64,000 nt of DNA from Cyanobium sp. PCC 7001 (GTDB taxonomy: Bacteria; Cyanobacteriota; Cyanobacteriia; PCC-6307; Cyanobiaceae): the NCBI RefSeq assembly GCF_000155635.1, contig NZ_DS990556.1, forward strand, positions 2,768,413 to 2,832,412. Direction: 5' to 3'. Positions 53,326 to 64,000 of the stretch are shown one piece after another. Positions within the stretch are counted from its first letter, which is position 1; every line of letters starts with the position of its first letter. Below the pieces are notes generated by a model. The model was not told the origin of the DNA. It saw nothing but the letters and a program-made list of their open reading frames with translations, and ran no database searches. Both the position numbers and the translations under genes were made by a program.

Positions 53326-54411
53326 GTGGCCCACCCCCTCGGGGCCGGCCCGCTGCTGGCCTCCCTTGACCTGGAGCCCTTCCAGCCCCGTTTCCCCTGG
53401 CTGGGTGCCGATCTCCAGACCCTGCGCGACAGCCTGCGCCCGCTGGCGCTGGGGCCCGATCGCGGCATCCCTCACCTGTTCGATCTGGAGGCGGGCGAGC
53501 GGCTCATGGCCAGCCTGGATCCGCCCAGGCCTGCGGGCTCCAGCCAGGAGGCGCCGCCCCGGGCCTGGGTGCTGGTGCTGCACGGTCTGGGGGGGAGCAG
53601 CCGCCGCGGCGGGGTGCGCCGCCTGGGGCAGCTGCTGCAGCAGGCCGGCTTTGCCGTCCTGCGCCTGAACCTGCGTGGCGCCGGACCTGGCCGCCCCCTG
53701 GCCCGCGGCACCTATGCCGCCTGCTGCAACCGTGACCTCCTGCCGGTGCTGCGGCAGGCCGCTGCCCTGGCGGCTCCGGCGCCGCTGCTGGCCGTGGGCC
53801 TGTCGCTGGGGGGCACCGTGCTGCTCAATGCCGCCCTGGCGGAGCCGACCCTGCTGGCGGGCCTGGTGTGTGTGAGTAGCCCTCTGGATCTGGCCGTCAG
53901 TTCGGCCCAGATCGAGCGGCCCCGCAACCGTCTCTACCAGCGCTGGCTGCTGCAACGGCTGATGGCCGAGACCCTGCACGACCCCTTCGGCCTGGATCCG
54001 CACGAGCGACGCGATCTTGAGGGCGGCAACGCGCCCGGGAGCATCCGCGCCTTCGACGCCGCCATCACGGCACCCCGCTGGGGCTACGCCGATGTGGAGC
54101 ACTACTACCGGCAGGCTTCACCGCTGTCCGCCCTCCGCACCAGGCTCCAGGAGGGGGAAGGGCTGCCGCCCACCCTGCTGGTGCATGCCCTGGATGATCC
54201 CTGGGTGCCCGCAGGTCCCACATTGGAGCTGGCCGCCGCCGTCGCCTCGGGGGGCCGCTCCCCTGGTCCAGGCCCGCTCGAGGTGGTGCTCACCCGGCAG
54301 GGCGGCCACAACGGTTTCCATGGCCGACGCGACGGGACCAGGGGCTCCTGGGCCGATCGCCTCGGCACGGCCTGGCTGGATCGCCTGACCCAGCGGCTGG
54401 TTCAGGGCTGA
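53326..54411 (+). CDS. YheT-like alpha/beta hydrolase
   Basis: The 361-residue protein belongs to the YheT/ABHD1-3 branch of alpha/beta hydrolases. Family features are FQPRFPWLGADLQTLRDSLR at the N-terminus, WVLVLHGLGGSSRRGGVRRL, FAVLRLNLRGAGPGRPLARG, the nucleophile motif AVGLSLGGTVLLNAALAE and a C-terminal DDPWVP and catalytic His in GGHNGFHG. Start is GTG 53326, immediately after pntB, so it probably reads through from that operon. The substrate is unknown. Confidence 0.88.
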   Translation: MAHPLGAGPLLASLDLEPFQPRFPWLGADLQTLRDSLRPLALGPDRGIPHLFDLEAGERLMASLDPPRPAGSSQEAPPRAWVLVLHGLGGSSRRGGVRRLGQLLQQAGFAVLRLNLRGAGPGRPLARGTYAACCNRDLLPVLRQAAALAAPAPLLAVGLSLGGTVLLNAALAEPTLLAGLVCVSSPLDLAVSSAQIERPRNRLYQRWLLQRLMAETLHDPFGLDPHERRDLEGGNAPGSIRAFDAAITAPRWGYADVEHYYRQASPLSALRTRLQEGEGLPPTLLVHALDDPWVPAGPTLELAAAVASGGRSPGPGPLEVVLTRQGGHNGFHGRRDGTRGSWADRLGTAWLDRLTQRLVQG

Positions 54412-54797
54412 GCGTGCCGCGCCTGGGGAGAGCCGTCGCGCCAAAACGGCTGCCTTCGCGCGATCCAATCTTCCACCGGCTCCCCGCCCACCACGTGCTC
54501 CCGCACGATCCGCTCGATCCGCTCAGGCGTCACGCCGCCGTAGACGATTCCCTCGGGCCACACCAGCAGCACCGGCCCCTCGGCGCAGATGCGCAGGCAG
54601 TCGGCCTTGGTGCGCAGCACGATGCCTCCCTCGCGGCCCGGATCCTCGAGGCCCAGCTCCCGCACCAACCGCTTGAGGGTGTCCCAGCTGGCGGCACCCA
54701 CGGCGGGATCGGGGCAGCAGAGCGGCTTGGTGGGGGTGGCGCAGAGGAGCAGGTGATGGGCCACGGGCTGCCCAGCGGTGGCCGGAGTCCCGGGCAT
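54402..54797 (-). CDS. Thioredoxin-like [2Fe-2S] ferredoxin family protein
   Basis: The 131-residue protein has the thioredoxin-fold ferredoxin pattern: HLLLCATPTKPLCCPDPAVG with the first cysteines and TKADCLRICAEGPVLLVWPE with the distal ones, then GGVTPERIERIVREHV. This matches the small cyanobacterial (2Fe-2S) ferredoxin family near hydrogenase subunits in fold. Its partner is unknown. It lies 3 bases downstream of dxr on the same strand and overlaps the convergent hydrolase by 10 bases. Confidence 0.88.
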   Translation of the reverse strand: MPGTPATAGQPVAHHLLLCATPTKPLCCPDPAVGAASWDTLKRLVRELGLEDPGREGGIVLRTKADCLRICAEGPVLLVWPEGIVYGGVTPERIERIVREHVVGGEPVEDWIARRQPFWRDGSPQARHAQP

Positions 54798-54800
54798 GGC

Positions 54801-56051
54801 TCAGGCCGGCAGGGTGGCGGGCAGGCGGGCCTCCAGCGCAGCGGCCGCCTCGTGGGTCGCCCGGCGTGCCCAGCCGTCCACCGCCAGCACATCCTCCAGG
54901 GAAGGACTGTCCATCCGGTCCTCCCGGTGGCGGTCGCACACCTGTTCGATCAGCTTCGGGATGTCGAGGAAGTGGAGCCGTTCCTCGAGGAAGAGCGCCA
55001 CGGCCTCCTCGTTGGCCGCATTCATCACCGCGGGCATGGTGCCGCCGGCGCGGCCCGCGGCGTAGGCCAGCTCCATGCAGGGGTATCGTGCCGGGTCGGG
55101 CTTGCGGAAGGTGAGCGAACCCACGTCGGTGAGATCCAGGCGACGCCAGGGGGTGGGCAGGCGACCGGGCCAGCTCAGGCAGTAGAGGATCGGCAGCTTC
55201 ATGTCGGGCCAGCCCAGCTGGGCCAGCACCGAGGAATCGGCCAGCTCCACCATCGAGTGGATGATGCTCTGGGGGTGGATCACGATCTCGATGGCGTCGT
55301 AATCCAGGCCGAACAGGTAGTGGGCCTCGATCACCTCCAGGCCCTTGTTCATCAGCGAGGCCGAATCCACCGTGATCTTGCGGCCCATGCTCCAGTTCGG
55401 ATGGCTGGTGGCATCGGCCACGGTGGCCTTGGGCAGATCAGCCGGGTCCCAGTCGCGGAAGGCGCCGCCGGACGCGGTGAGCTGGATGCGGCGCAGGCCC
55501 GGCGTGGGCACACCGGTGCTCAGCCGCGCCGTGTCGGCCCAGGGAGTGCCCTGCAGGCACTGGAAGATGGCGGAGTGCTCGGAGTCGGCCGGCAGCAGCC
55601 GGGAGCCGGATTTCGCCAGTTCGGGCAGCACCACCGGTCCGGCGGCGATGAGCGTTTCCTTGTTGGCGAGGGCCAGATCCTTGCCGGCGCGGATCGCGGC
55701 GAGGGTGGGCAGCAGGCCGGCGCAGCCCACGATCCCGGTCACCACCAGGTCGGCCGTGGGCCAGGCGGCCGCGGCGCAGAGGCCCTCGGGTCCGCCCAGC
55801 AGTTCCGGCAGCCTGGCGGGCTGCAGCGACGGATCGAGGGCCTCCAGGCGCTCCCGCAGCTGGGGCACCTTGTCGGCGTCGGCCAGGGCCACCACCTCGG
55901 GAGCGTGACGCAGGATCTGCTCCAGCAGCAGGTCGAGGTTGTTGCCGGCCGTGAGGGCCACCACCCGGAAGCGGTCGGGGAATTCGCAGGCCAGCTCGAG
56001 GGTCTGGGTGCCGATCGAACCGGTGGAACCGAGCACGCTGATGGCTTTCAC
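54801..56051 (-). CDS. dxr: 1-Deoxy-D-xylulose 5-phosphate reductoisomerase
   Basis: Dxr forms methylerythritol 4-phosphate, the committed step of plastid-type isoprenoid synthesis, with NADPH. The 416-residue protein shows [20 protein letters not shown] (NADPH site), [52 protein letters not shown] and [20 protein letters not shown], the substrate and metal region. The C-terminal helical domain is present. Start is ATG (MKAISVLGS), 50 bases from the divergent DUF368 gene. The same pathway includes ispF at 6929-7414. Confidence 0.98.
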   Translation of the reverse strand: MKAISVLGSTGSIGTQTLELACEFPDRFRVVALTAGNNLDLLLEQILRHAPEVVALADADKVPQLRERLEALDPSLQPARLPELLGGPEGLCAAAAWPTADLVVTGIVGCAGLLPTLAAIRAGKDLALANKETLIAAGPVVLPELAKSGSRLLPADSEHSAIFQCLQGTPWADTARLSTGVPTPGLRRIQLTASGGAFRDWDPADLPKATVADATSHPNWSMGRKITVDSASLMNKGLEVIEAHYLFGLDYDAIEIVIHPQSIIHSMVELADSSVLAQLGWPDMKLPILYCLSWPGRLPTPWRRLDLTDVGSLTFRKPDPARYPCMELAYAAGRAGGTMPAVMNAANEEAVALFLEERLHFLDIPKLIEQVCDRHREDRMDSPSLEDVLAVDGWARRATHEAAAALEARLPATLPA

Positions 56052-56101
56052 GGCGGGGCTCCCTAAGGTTGCGGCGCTCCAAGTGTCCCACCGGTTCGCC
56101 C

Positions 56102-57025
56102 ATGGCCACCGCGCCGTCAGTGCCCTACGTGATTGGTTGCGGTCTGGCGATGGGGGCCGCCGATGTGGTGCCCGGCGTGTCGGGGGGCAGCATGGCCTTC
56201 ATCCTGGGGATCTACGGCCGGTTGCTGGAGGCAATCGCCGGCTTCGATCTGGAGCTGCTTGCCCTGCTGCGCCGGGGCGCCTGGCGCCAGGCGGCTTCGC
56301 GGGTGCAGCTGGGCTTCCTGGTGCCCCTGCTGGTGGGGATCGGCGCCTCGGTGCTGCTCCTGGTGCGGCCGATCACCTGGCTGTACGAGCACCATCCGGT
56401 GCTGCTGTTCGCCTACTTCTTCGGGCTGATCGTGGGCTCGATCGTGCTGATCGCCCGCCATGCCCACTGGGGCGCCAGCGGCCTGGTGGCCATGGCCCTG
56501 GGGGTGATCGGCGCTCTGCTGCTGGTCACGCGGGTGCCGGTGACCATGCCCCACGACCCCTTCACCATTTTCTGGAGTGGCGGGGTGGCGATCATGGCGA
56601 TGATCCTGCCGGGGATCTCCGGCTCGTTCCTGCTGCTGGTGCTGGGCCAGTACCAGCACGTGATGGAGGCGGTGAAGGGGCTCGATCTGGCCACCCTGGT
56701 GCCGTTTGCCCTGGGCTGCATCAGCGGTCTGCTGCTGTTCGTGCGGCTGCTGCGCTGGTTGCTGCACCGCTGGCACGGCCAGACGGTGGCCCTGCTGGTG
56801 GGCTTCATGGTGGGATCGCTCTGGAAGATCTGGCCGTTCCGCACCGTGCTGGAAACCACCATCAACGCCAAGGGGAAGCTGGTGGTGCTGCGTGATGCCC
56901 TGGCCGCGCCCGCCAGCCCCTCGGCCCTCGCCGCCGCCCTGTTGCTGATGGGCATCGGCGTGGCCCTGGTGGTGGGGCTCGAAGCCCTGCAGGCCCGGGT
57001 GGGTGTGGAGGAGATGGGCGGCTGA
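56102..57025 (+). CDS. DUF368 family membrane protein (PopT-like)
   Basis: DUF368 proteins are polytopic membrane proteins; PopT of this family is reported to return undecaprenyl phosphate across the membrane. The 307-residue product has about eight hydrophobic helices. The diagnostic motifs are [20 protein letters not shown] near residue 11, [19 protein letters not shown] and [20 protein letters not shown], repeated re-entrant motifs. Start ATG 56102 fits. It is likely co-transcribed with the RluA-type gene and SNF transporter gene. Confidence 0.88.
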   Translation: MATAPSVPYVIGCGLAMGAADVVPGVSGGSMAFILGIYGRLLEAIAGFDLELLALLRRGAWRQAASRVQLGFLVPLLVGIGASVLLLVRPITWLYEHHPVLLFAYFFGLIVGSIVLIARHAHWGASGLVAMALGVIGALLLVTRVPVTMPHDPFTIFWSGGVAIMAMILPGISGSFLLLVLGQYQHVMEAVKGLDLATLVPFALGCISGLLLFVRLLRWLLHRWHGQTVALLVGFMVGSLWKIWPFRTVLETTINAKGKLVVLRDALAAPASPSALAAALLLMGIGVALVVGLEALQARVGVEEMGG

Positions 57026-57029
57026 GCGG

Positions 57030-57707
57030 GTGAGGGCGGCAGCCACGCCGGTTGGACCGCCCGACGCGCGGTGGGGCCTGGAGCTGGTGCATGCCGATGC
57101 CTGGCTGCTCGCGGTGCACAAGCCCTCCGGACTGCTCAGTCAGCCTGGCCTCGGCCCCGCCCTGCGGGACTCGGCCCTCAGCCGACTGCAGCAGCGCTGG
57201 CCCACGGCCCGGCTGGCGCACCGGCTCGATCGCGACACCTCGGGGCTGCTCCTGCTGGCGCTCGATGCCGCCAGCCATCGCCACCTGAGCCTCCAGTTCC
57301 AGCGCGGCCTGGTGCGCAAGGCCTACGTGGCCGAGGTGCACGGTCAGCTGGCCAGGCGCCGCGGATGCATCGACGCGCCCCTCGCCCGCGTCAGCACCCG
57401 TCCGCCCCGCTACGGCGTGGTGCCCGGGGGCAAGCCGAGCCTCACCCTCTGGCGCCGGCTGGCCCTGGGCCCGGCATCGACGCGCCTGCTGCTGCTTCCC
57501 CGCACCGGGCGCTCCCATCAGCTGCGGGCGCACCTGGCTGCCATCGGCCACCCGATCCTGGGCGACCCGCTCTATGGCCCGGCCGATGCCGCCGCAGACC
57601 CCGGGTCGGGGCGGCTGCGCCTCCATGCCCTCGGCCTGCGGTTCCACCATCCCCACAGCGGTGCTCCGCTGCGCTTGCGGTGTGCCGGACACTGGGGCGA
57701 TCCCTGA
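57030..57707 (+). CDS. RluA-family pseudouridine synthase
   Basis: The 225-residue protein is a short member of the RluA family of rRNA or tRNA pseudouridine synthases. Motifs are LLAVHKPSGLLSQPGLGP, the catalytic TARLAHRLDRDTSGLLLLAL (Asp in HRLDRDTSG), RKAYVAEVHGQL, and RTGRSHQLRAHLAAIGHPIL. It has no S4 domain. The GTG at 57030 follows the DUF368 stop by four bases; an earlier GTG at 57003 would overlap it. The target is unknown. Confidence 0.9.
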   Translation: MRAAATPVGPPDARWGLELVHADAWLLAVHKPSGLLSQPGLGPALRDSALSRLQQRWPTARLAHRLDRDTSGLLLLALDAASHRHLSLQFQRGLVRKAYVAEVHGQLARRRGCIDAPLARVSTRPPRYGVVPGGKPSLTLWRRLALGPASTRLLLLPRTGRSHQLRAHLAAIGHPILGDPLYGPADAAADPGSGRLRLHALGLRFHHPHSGAPLRLRCAGHWGDP

Positions 57708-57714
57708 ACACGCC

Positions 57715-59085
57715 ATGCCCAGCTTCCGCAGCGCGACTGGCCAGCCCGGTCGGGGCCACCCGCCCGAACACTGGGGCTCCTCCCTGGGCTTCGTGCTGGC
57801 CGCCGCAGGCAGTGCCGTGGGCCTCGGAAACCTCTGGGGCTTCGCCTATCGGGCCTCCCAGGGGGGCGGCGGCGCCTTCGTGCTGCTCTACCTGCTGATC
57901 GTGCTGGTGGTGTGCCTGCCGGTGCTGGTGGCCGAGATGGTGCTGGGCCGCAGCACCGGCCATGCCCCCCTGCTGGCGCCGATCACGGCGGGGGGCCGCC
58001 GCTGGGCACCGCTGGGCTGGCTCTACATGGCTGCGGCTGTGGGAATCCTGGCCTACTACGCCGTGCTGATGGGCTGGACCGGCCGCTCCCTGCTGCATGC
58101 CCTCACCGCCGGTCTGCCCGCCGACATGGCGGCGGCCGAGGCCTATTTCGCCGCCATCAGCAGCGGCGGTGATGCGGTGGTGGCCCATCTGCTCAGCCTG
58201 GCCCTCACCGGGGTGGTGGTGGCGGCCGGAATCCGTGGCGGCATCGAGCGCCTCAGCCGCTGGGGCATGCCCCTGCTGTTCCTGCTGCTGCTGGGCCTGC
58301 TGGTGTGGGCGCTCACCCTGCCCGGTGCGGCCGAGGGCTACCGCACCTTCCTGCTGCGCTGGGATCCGGCCAAGCTCACCGATCCCACCACGATCCGCAA
58401 CGCCTTCACCCAGGCCTTCTTCTCGATCGGCACCGGCATCGGCGCGATCCTGGCCTACGCGGCCTATCTCGATCGCCGCAGCCCGATCCCCCGCGAGGCG
58501 GCCTGCGTGGTGGGGATGGACACCGCCGTGGGTCTGATGGCGGGCTGCGTCACCTTTCCGGTGGTGGCCAGCTTCGGGCTGGGGGATGTGGTGAGCGGCA
58601 GCACCGTGGGCACCCTGTTCATCGCCCTGCCCACGGGCCTGGCCTCACTGGGGGCCAGCGGGCGGGTAGTGGCGGTGCTGTTCTTCTGCCTGGCCTACAT
58701 CGCGGCCATCACCTCCTCGGTCTCGCTGCTGGAGGTGCCCACCAGTTCGCTGATCGACCGGCTCGGCCTGAGCCGTCGGTTCACGGTGTGGCTGCTGGTG
58801 GTGCTGATCGCCCTGCTGGGCCTGCCCTCCGCCCTCGATGTGGCCGTGCTGGAAAAGATGGATGCGGTGTTCGGTGGCGTGGTGCTGATCAGCGGCGGTC
58901 TGGCCATGGCCCTGCTGCTGGGTTGGGGGGCACCGTCGCGCTTCCTGGCCGATCTGCACCAGGGCGGCAGTCCTCCGGCGCTGGTGCTGCCGCTGCTCTG
59001 GGCCCTGCGCTGGGTGTCGCCGCCGGCGATCACGGCCGGCCTGGTGGTGTCGGTGGTGGATCTGGTGCGCAGCTGGAGCGGCTGA
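57715..59085 (+). CDS. Sodium-dependent transporter, neurotransmitter:Na+ symporter (SNF) family
   Basis: The 456-residue protein has about 11-12 hydrophobic segments. The signature near the N-terminus is SLGFVLAAAGSAVGLGNLWG (residues 23-42), followed by FAYRASQGGGGAFVLLYLLI, where LeuT-type sodium and substrate sites form. AFFSIGTGIGAILAYAAYLD and ITSSVSLLEVPTSSLIDRLG are also conserved in the family. The probable substrate is an amino acid. It starts 7 bases after the pseudouridine synthase stop. Confidence 0.92.
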   Translation: MPSFRSATGQPGRGHPPEHWGSSLGFVLAAAGSAVGLGNLWGFAYRASQGGGGAFVLLYLLIVLVVCLPVLVAEMVLGRSTGHAPLLAPITAGGRRWAPLGWLYMAAAVGILAYYAVLMGWTGRSLLHALTAGLPADMAAAEAYFAAISSGGDAVVAHLLSLALTGVVVAAGIRGGIERLSRWGMPLLFLLLLGLLVWALTLPGAAEGYRTFLLRWDPAKLTDPTTIRNAFTQAFFSIGTGIGAILAYAAYLDRRSPIPREAACVVGMDTAVGLMAGCVTFPVVASFGLGDVVSGSTVGTLFIALPTGLASLGASGRVVAVLFFCLAYIAAITSSVSLLEVPTSSLIDRLGLSRRFTVWLLVVLIALLGLPSALDVAVLEKMDAVFGGVVLISGGLAMALLLGWGAPSRFLADLHQGGSPPALVLPLLWALRWVSPPAITAGLVVSVVDLVRSWSG

Positions 59086-59116
59086 GGCTTAACTGGCTGC
59101 AGTCGGGAGCCCCCGG

Positions 59117-59353
59117 ATGGCGCCACTGCCCGCGTGGCTGCAACGCTGGAATTTCATCGAGCGGGCCAAGCTGGAGCGGCAGCTCTGGGACGCCTTCGAG
59201 CGTCGCGAGAACATCGAGGCGCTGGTGGAGGGCTGCCGCCAGGCTGTGCAGAGCGGGGACGGCAGTCAGGCGTTCCGGCTCCAGGTGTGGCAGACCACCC
59301 TGCAGCGCATCCGCCGCATCGAGCGGCTGATGGCCGATCAGCCCAGGCCCTGA
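59117..59353 (+). CDS. Conserved small hypothetical protein, 78 aa
   Basis: A 78-residue basic helical protein: MAPLPAWLQRWNFIERAKLE, LWDAFERRENIEALVEGCRQ, VWQTTLQRIRRIERLMADQP. No domain is recognised. It is convergent with cysS and follows the SNF transporter by 31 bases. The consistent amphipathic helices argue that it is real. Confidence 0.65.
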   Translation: MAPLPAWLQRWNFIERAKLERQLWDAFERRENIEALVEGCRQAVQSGDGSQAFRLQVWQTTLQRIRRIERLMADQPRP

Positions 59354-59370
59354 TCGGTGCCGCAGCGTGA

Positions 59371-60888
59371 TCAGCGCCGCAGCCAGTCGGTCACACCGCC
59401 GGGCCGGTCGATCAGCTCGATGCCTTCGGCCAGCAGTTCGGCCCGGATCCGGTCGGCCTCGGTGAAGTCGCGGGCGGCCTTGGCGGCACGGCGCGCCTCG
59501 ATCCGCGCCGCGATCCGCTCCTCGGTGGCCCCCCCCTCACCGGTGCCCTTGGCCGTCTGGGGTGGAGCCGAGGGCTCGTGCCGCAGGCCGAGCACGGCCG
59601 CCAGCTCCTGCAGCAGGCGGCTGCGGGAGGCGATCTCAGGCTGGCCGGCTTCCACGGCCGCGGCAGGATCCCCCCGCTCCAGCCGGTGGGCCAGCCCCCG
59701 CAGGGGCCTGGCCAGCTCAAACAGCACCGCCAGGGCCGCCGCCGTGTTGAGGTCGTCGTCCATGGCGGCGATGAAGCGGCGCTGGAGCGCGGCCAGCTCC
59801 TCTCTGAGGCTGGCCGGATCGGTGGCGATGGGAACCGCCGTGATCGCCTCGGGTTCCGTTGCCTTCTCTTGACCCGCCGAGCCGTCCTCGCCGCCATTCA
59901 GACCGAGTGCCGCGTTGAGGCCGCTCCAGCCCGCGGCTGCCGCGTCCAGGGCCTCGGCCGTGAAGTCCAGGGGCTTGCGGTAATGGGCCTGCAGGGTGAA
60001 GAGCCGCAGCGTCATCGGACTGATGCCCGAATCCAGCAGGCCGCGGATGGTGGTGAAGTTGCCGAGCGACTTGCTCATCTTCTCCCCGCCCACGTTGACC
60101 ATGCCGTTGTGCAGCCAGTAGCGGGCCAGCTCCCGGCCCGTGGCCGCTTCCGACTGGGCGATCTCGTTCTCGTGATGGGGAAAGATCAGATCGGCCCCAC
60201 CCAGGTGGATGTCGATCGTGTCGCCCAGTTCCTCGCGCACCATGGCGGAGCACTCGATGTGCCAGCCGGGCCGGCCGGGGCCCCAGGGGGAGGGGAAGCT
60301 GGGCTCACCGGGCTTGGCGCCCTTCCAGAGGGCGAAGTCGAAGGGGTGCTGCTTGCGGGCCTCCTCGGCGTCGGCCACCCGCCCGGCGGCGTTGTTCTGC
60401 TGTTCGCTCAGTTCCCGGCCGGAGAGCTTGCCGTAGCCGGCGTGGCGCATCACGGCGAAATACACGTCGCCATCGGCGGAGTAGGCGGCCCCCCTGGCCT
60501 CCAGCTCCTGGATCAGGGCCCGGATCGCCTCGAGGCTGCGGGTGGCCCGCGGCATCCGGTCGGGCGGCAGGATGTTGAGGCGGGCCATGTCGGCCTCGAA
60601 GGCCTGGATGTTGCGGGCGCTCACCGCCTCCATCGAGCTGCCTTCCTCGGCGGCACGGCGCAGGATCTTGTCGTCGATGTCGGTGTAGTTCTGCACGAAG
60701 GTCACCGCGTAGCCACGCCAGAGCAGGTAGCGGCGCAGCACGTCCCAGGCGATGTAGCTGCGGGCGTGGCCCAGGTGGCACAGGTCGTAGACCGTCACGC
60801 CGCAGCAGTAGATGCTCACGGTGCCCGGCTGCAGCGGTTCGAAGGCTTCGGTGCGGCGGGTGAGGGTGTTGGTGAGCCGCAGGGTCAC
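59371..60888 (-). CDS. cysS: Cysteinyl-tRNA synthetase
   Basis: CysS charges tRNA-Cys. The 505-residue class I enzyme has [20 protein letters not shown], where the HIGH motif reads LGHA and Cys28-type zinc ligands are in [46 protein letters not shown] with further zinc ligands, [13 protein letters not shown], and [16 protein letters not shown] (KMSKS). The start is GTG 60888; the upstream frame to 60987 is not family-like. The gap to 16S rRNA on the opposite strand is about 790 bases. Confidence 0.97.
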   Translation of the reverse strand: MTLRLTNTLTRRTEAFEPLQPGTVSIYCCGVTVYDLCHLGHARSYIAWDVLRRYLLWRGYAVTFVQNYTDIDDKILRRAAEEGSSMEAVSARNIQAFEADMARLNILPPDRMPRATRSLEAIRALIQELEARGAAYSADGDVYFAVMRHAGYGKLSGRELSEQQNNAAGRVADAEEARKQHPFDFALWKGAKPGEPSFPSPWGPGRPGWHIECSAMVREELGDTIDIHLGGADLIFPHHENEIAQSEAATGRELARYWLHNGMVNVGGEKMSKSLGNFTTIRGLLDSGISPMTLRLFTLQAHYRKPLDFTAEALDAAAAGWSGLNAALGLNGGEDGSAGQEKATEPEAITAVPIATDPASLREELAALQRRFIAAMDDDLNTAAALAVLFELARPLRGLAHRLERGDPAAAVEAGQPEIASRSRLLQELAAVLGLRHEPSAPPQTAKGTGEGGATEERIAARIEARRAAKAARDFTEADRIRAELLAEGIELIDRPGGVTDWLRR

Positions 60889-61680
60889 AGCGGGGGAGGG
60901 CAGGCAGGACAGGGTTCGGATCGTGGCACAGGCCAGCCACTGAGCAGGTTGTGACCCGGTCCGAGCCACAGCTCCGGCCCCCGGCAACCACCTCGACGCA
61001 CGGTACCTCCCCTAGGTGCTAAGGTTTTGGACTGCGCCCCTGAAGGGGGTTAGCAGGGCTTACGGAGGGAGCGAAGGCCGCGAGGCTGTGAGCTGCCGGT
61101 GATGTAAGTTTTCTGGGTCGCCTGAGAAGGCGGCGTCCACCGAGAGCTCCGGGTAACTGGGGTGGAGGTGGAGGAACCTGGACAACCGAAACGTTTAGGA
61201 ACTGACGCTTCCACTGCGTCATGGGTTCTTGAGGGTCTGGAGAGCGTGCGTGCTGCCTGAGAGGGCGGTGTGGGTGCTGGAGAGATCTGAGGGGATGGAT
61301 GACGAACGAGCAGTGGGGGTGTGAGGTCCCGTCAAAAGAACACAGCGACTGGCGCTGACAGGCGAGTGGACGAGAGCTTTATCACGGAGCGCTTGTGCAT
61401 GGAAAGAGTCTGTTGGAGCCGGAAGCGAACCGGATCTGAGATCTGGGAAAGTCACGGGACGCCAGAGGATGAGGACGGGACTTGAGGATGAGAATTTTTC
61501 AGGTTGCGTGTTGATCGGCTGGTGGGTCGTGCACTCTTTGAAACCATTGTGAAGACAATGGGGCCACGACTGAAGCGGTGTTGCGATGCTTATTGGAGTG
61601 TGGCAGCGCTGAGTTTGGGAGTGAGCAAGCCGAGTTGAGGGCCAGCGGAAGGAATTTTGCTGGTTCGAGAGGACCGGACT
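60889..61680 (+). promoter_or_regulatory. rRNA operon promoter and leader region
   Basis: No protein gene is supported in these 792 bases. The region contains AAGGTTTTGG and other possible promoter elements near 61010-61025 (not confidently placed). It also has a hairpin CCATTGT-GAAG-ACAATGG (61544-61561), and an arm complementary to the 16S-23S spacer (61177-61204). It is transcribed towards 16S and must hold the rrn promoter and antitermination elements. Confidence 0.7.
61177..61204 (+). other. 5' arm of the 16S rRNA processing stem
   Basis: AACGTTTAGGAACTG (61190-61204) is exactly complementary to CAGTTCCTAAACGTT at 63349-63363. Past a small bulge, CCTGGACAAC (61177-61186) pairs with GTTGTCTAGG (63361-63370) with one G-U pair. 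This is the stem that RNase III cuts to release pre-16S rRNA. Confidence 0.8.
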
Positions 61681-63165
<1,485 letters not shown>

Positions 63166-63348
63166 ACAGGGAGACACAACTGATCGTGATGTCTGAGCAT
63201 TTTTGATCTCAGGCCACGGTCCTGTCATCTCGAAGGTCGATCGGTACCTCAAGGAGAGGCACGGCAAGCTGGAGCCAGAGCTGAGCAGCCCAATCCGCAA
63301 GGATGGGGCTGAGCGGGGATGGAACCAGGGAGGCTGTGCGATCTTTTT

Positions 63349-63370
63349 CAGTTCCTAAACGTTGTCTAGG
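63349..63370 (+). other. 3' arm of the 16S rRNA processing stem
   Basis: Pairs with 61177-61204. It lies in the spacer between 16S and tRNA-Ile, 184 bases after the 16S end. Confidence 0.8.
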
Positions 63371-63434
63371 TCACCCCACGAGCTCCCGAGCTGTGGATCC
63401 CGCAAGGGAGAAGCGAGGAGGGAGATCACTTCCT

Positions 63435-63508
<74 letters not shown>

Positions 63509-63543
63509 TTCGCCGCCTGCTAAGCAGGCAGGACTTGCTAGCT

Positions 63544-63616
63544 GGGGGTTTAGCTCAGTTGGTAGAGCGCCTGCTTTGCAAGCAGGATGTCAGCGGTTCG
63601 AGTCCGCTAACCTCCA
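63544..63616 (+). tRNA. trnA: tRNA-Ala (UGC)
   Basis: A 73-base cloverleaf: acceptor GGGGGTT/AACCTCC with one G-U pair, D arm GCTC...GAGC, anticodon TGC (63577-63579) between CCTGC and GCAGG, T arm GGTTCGAGTCC, discriminator A. CCA is not encoded. It follows tRNA-Ile by 35 bases. Confidence 0.97.
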
Positions 63617-64000
63617 CTGACGCAGGGCGTGATGGCGAGCGAGGAGCAGCCCGGTTGGGTTGCTGTGAGCTTGAGATCAGCGCCAAGGACCCCGATCGCC
63701 AGGAAGCGAGAGGAGGGAGGGTGACCAAGAGACGGTGAGGTGTCGCGACGTCGTGAGGACGACGCGGGACGGCTGAGGAATCTAGCCTCCGCTCATTCCT
63801 GATTCCAGCAAGGGATCACGGCTGAGCTGATGCTGGATTCACCTGGTCAACGGACGTGAGCAACGGACGTGGATCGGGAGGAGCCAGCAGAACCTTGACA
63901 ACTGCATAGGTGAGTCTGGAAAGAAAGCATCTCATGGAGGCTTGATTTCCGGCGTTGGAGGCCTTGGTGTTACGCCAAAGTCAAGAGCGTCTGGGAATCA
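63617..64000 (+). other. 16S-23S spacer, distal part
   Basis: No gene is supported. It runs from tRNA-Ala towards the 23S gene, which is beyond the window. GAACCTTGACAACTGCATAG (63890-63909) is the conserved boxA-like antitermination segment found before 23S in cyanobacterial spacers. Confidence 0.8.
63890..63909 (+). promoter_or_regulatory. boxA-like antitermination element before 23S rRNA
   Basis: GAACCTTGACAACTGCATAG resembles the conserved cyanobacterial spacer boxA (GAACCTTGAAAA-type), which binds NusB/S10 for antitermination of rRNA transcription. Confidence 0.7.

Noticed and set aside
60960..61060. A specific rrn promoter near 61010-61025
   Set aside because: A -10-like TAAGGT exists but no matching -35 element at proper spacing, so no exact promoter is claimed.

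Overview
The window is chromosomal DNA from a GC-rich picocyanobacterium of the Cyanobium/Synechococcus type. The evidence is an oxygenic photosynthesis gene set (psbD-psbC with its 17-base overlap, petM, ycf4, ycf39, a CpcS/CpeS-type bilin lyase), the cyanobacterial division factor Ftn2/ZipN, an NTRC-type thioredoxin reductase, the split pntA/pntA2/pntB transhydrogenase, a group 2 sigma factor, and an rRNA operon whose spacer carries tRNA-Ile(GAU) and tRNA-Ala(UGC). Genus placement is inference from gene content and base composition.

Layout. 1-12 kb: surE (cut by the window start), DUF3611, ribF, thiE, thiS, DUF1517, then a minus-strand run of methyltransferase, larB, a TIGR03792-like protein, ispF and nfeD, facing an SPFH protein; then ybjQ-like, trmD, bilin lyase and era. 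12-28 kb: BI-1-like channel, phoH, rpsP, ffh, ftn2/zipN, pdhA, HDAC-like deacetylase, sigma factor, nnr, mnmA, small ferredoxin, cobQ, maf and a secreted YcgJ-like protein. 28-40 kb: psbDC with a strong terminator, ycf4, a lipoprotein cyclophilin, ilvH, a hydrolase, a large membrane HD-GYP sensor, trm1, petM and ycf39.

39.8-45.1 kb is different. It is AT-richer and gene-poor, with broken or orphan genes: a metalloprotease split by an in-frame stop, a small membrane protein, a Nif11-like protein, a 30-residue CCGGGSSGGGS peptide with a strong ribosome binding site, decayed minus-strand remnants and an AI-2E permease. It is bounded by a 27-base direct repeat (26 matches) taken from the 3' end of a 72-residue gene. 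This is the most island-like part of the window, although no integrase or transposase was recognised.

45-61 kb returns to housekeeping genes: an RsuA-family pseudouridine synthase, infA, NTRC, an SF2 helicase, pntA-pntA2-pntB, a YheT-like hydrolase, a thioredoxin-like ferredoxin, dxr, DUF368, an RluA-type synthase, an SNF transporter and cysS. 61-64 kb is the rRNA operon: a long leader, complete 16S rRNA, the two tRNAs and the start of the spacer towards 23S (outside the window). Complementary segments flank 16S and can form its processing stem.

Several very small genes were found by direct reading: petM (33 aa), a 38-aa membrane protein overlapping the end of ribF, a 59-aa protein upstream of pntA, and possibly a 28-aa membrane peptide overlapping the RsuA-family start. 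No CRISPR array, prophage, complete insertion sequence or defence operon was seen. Two methylerythritol-pathway enzymes (ispF, dxr) and two thiamine genes (thiE, thiS) occur here, but no complete novel multigene system can be supported.
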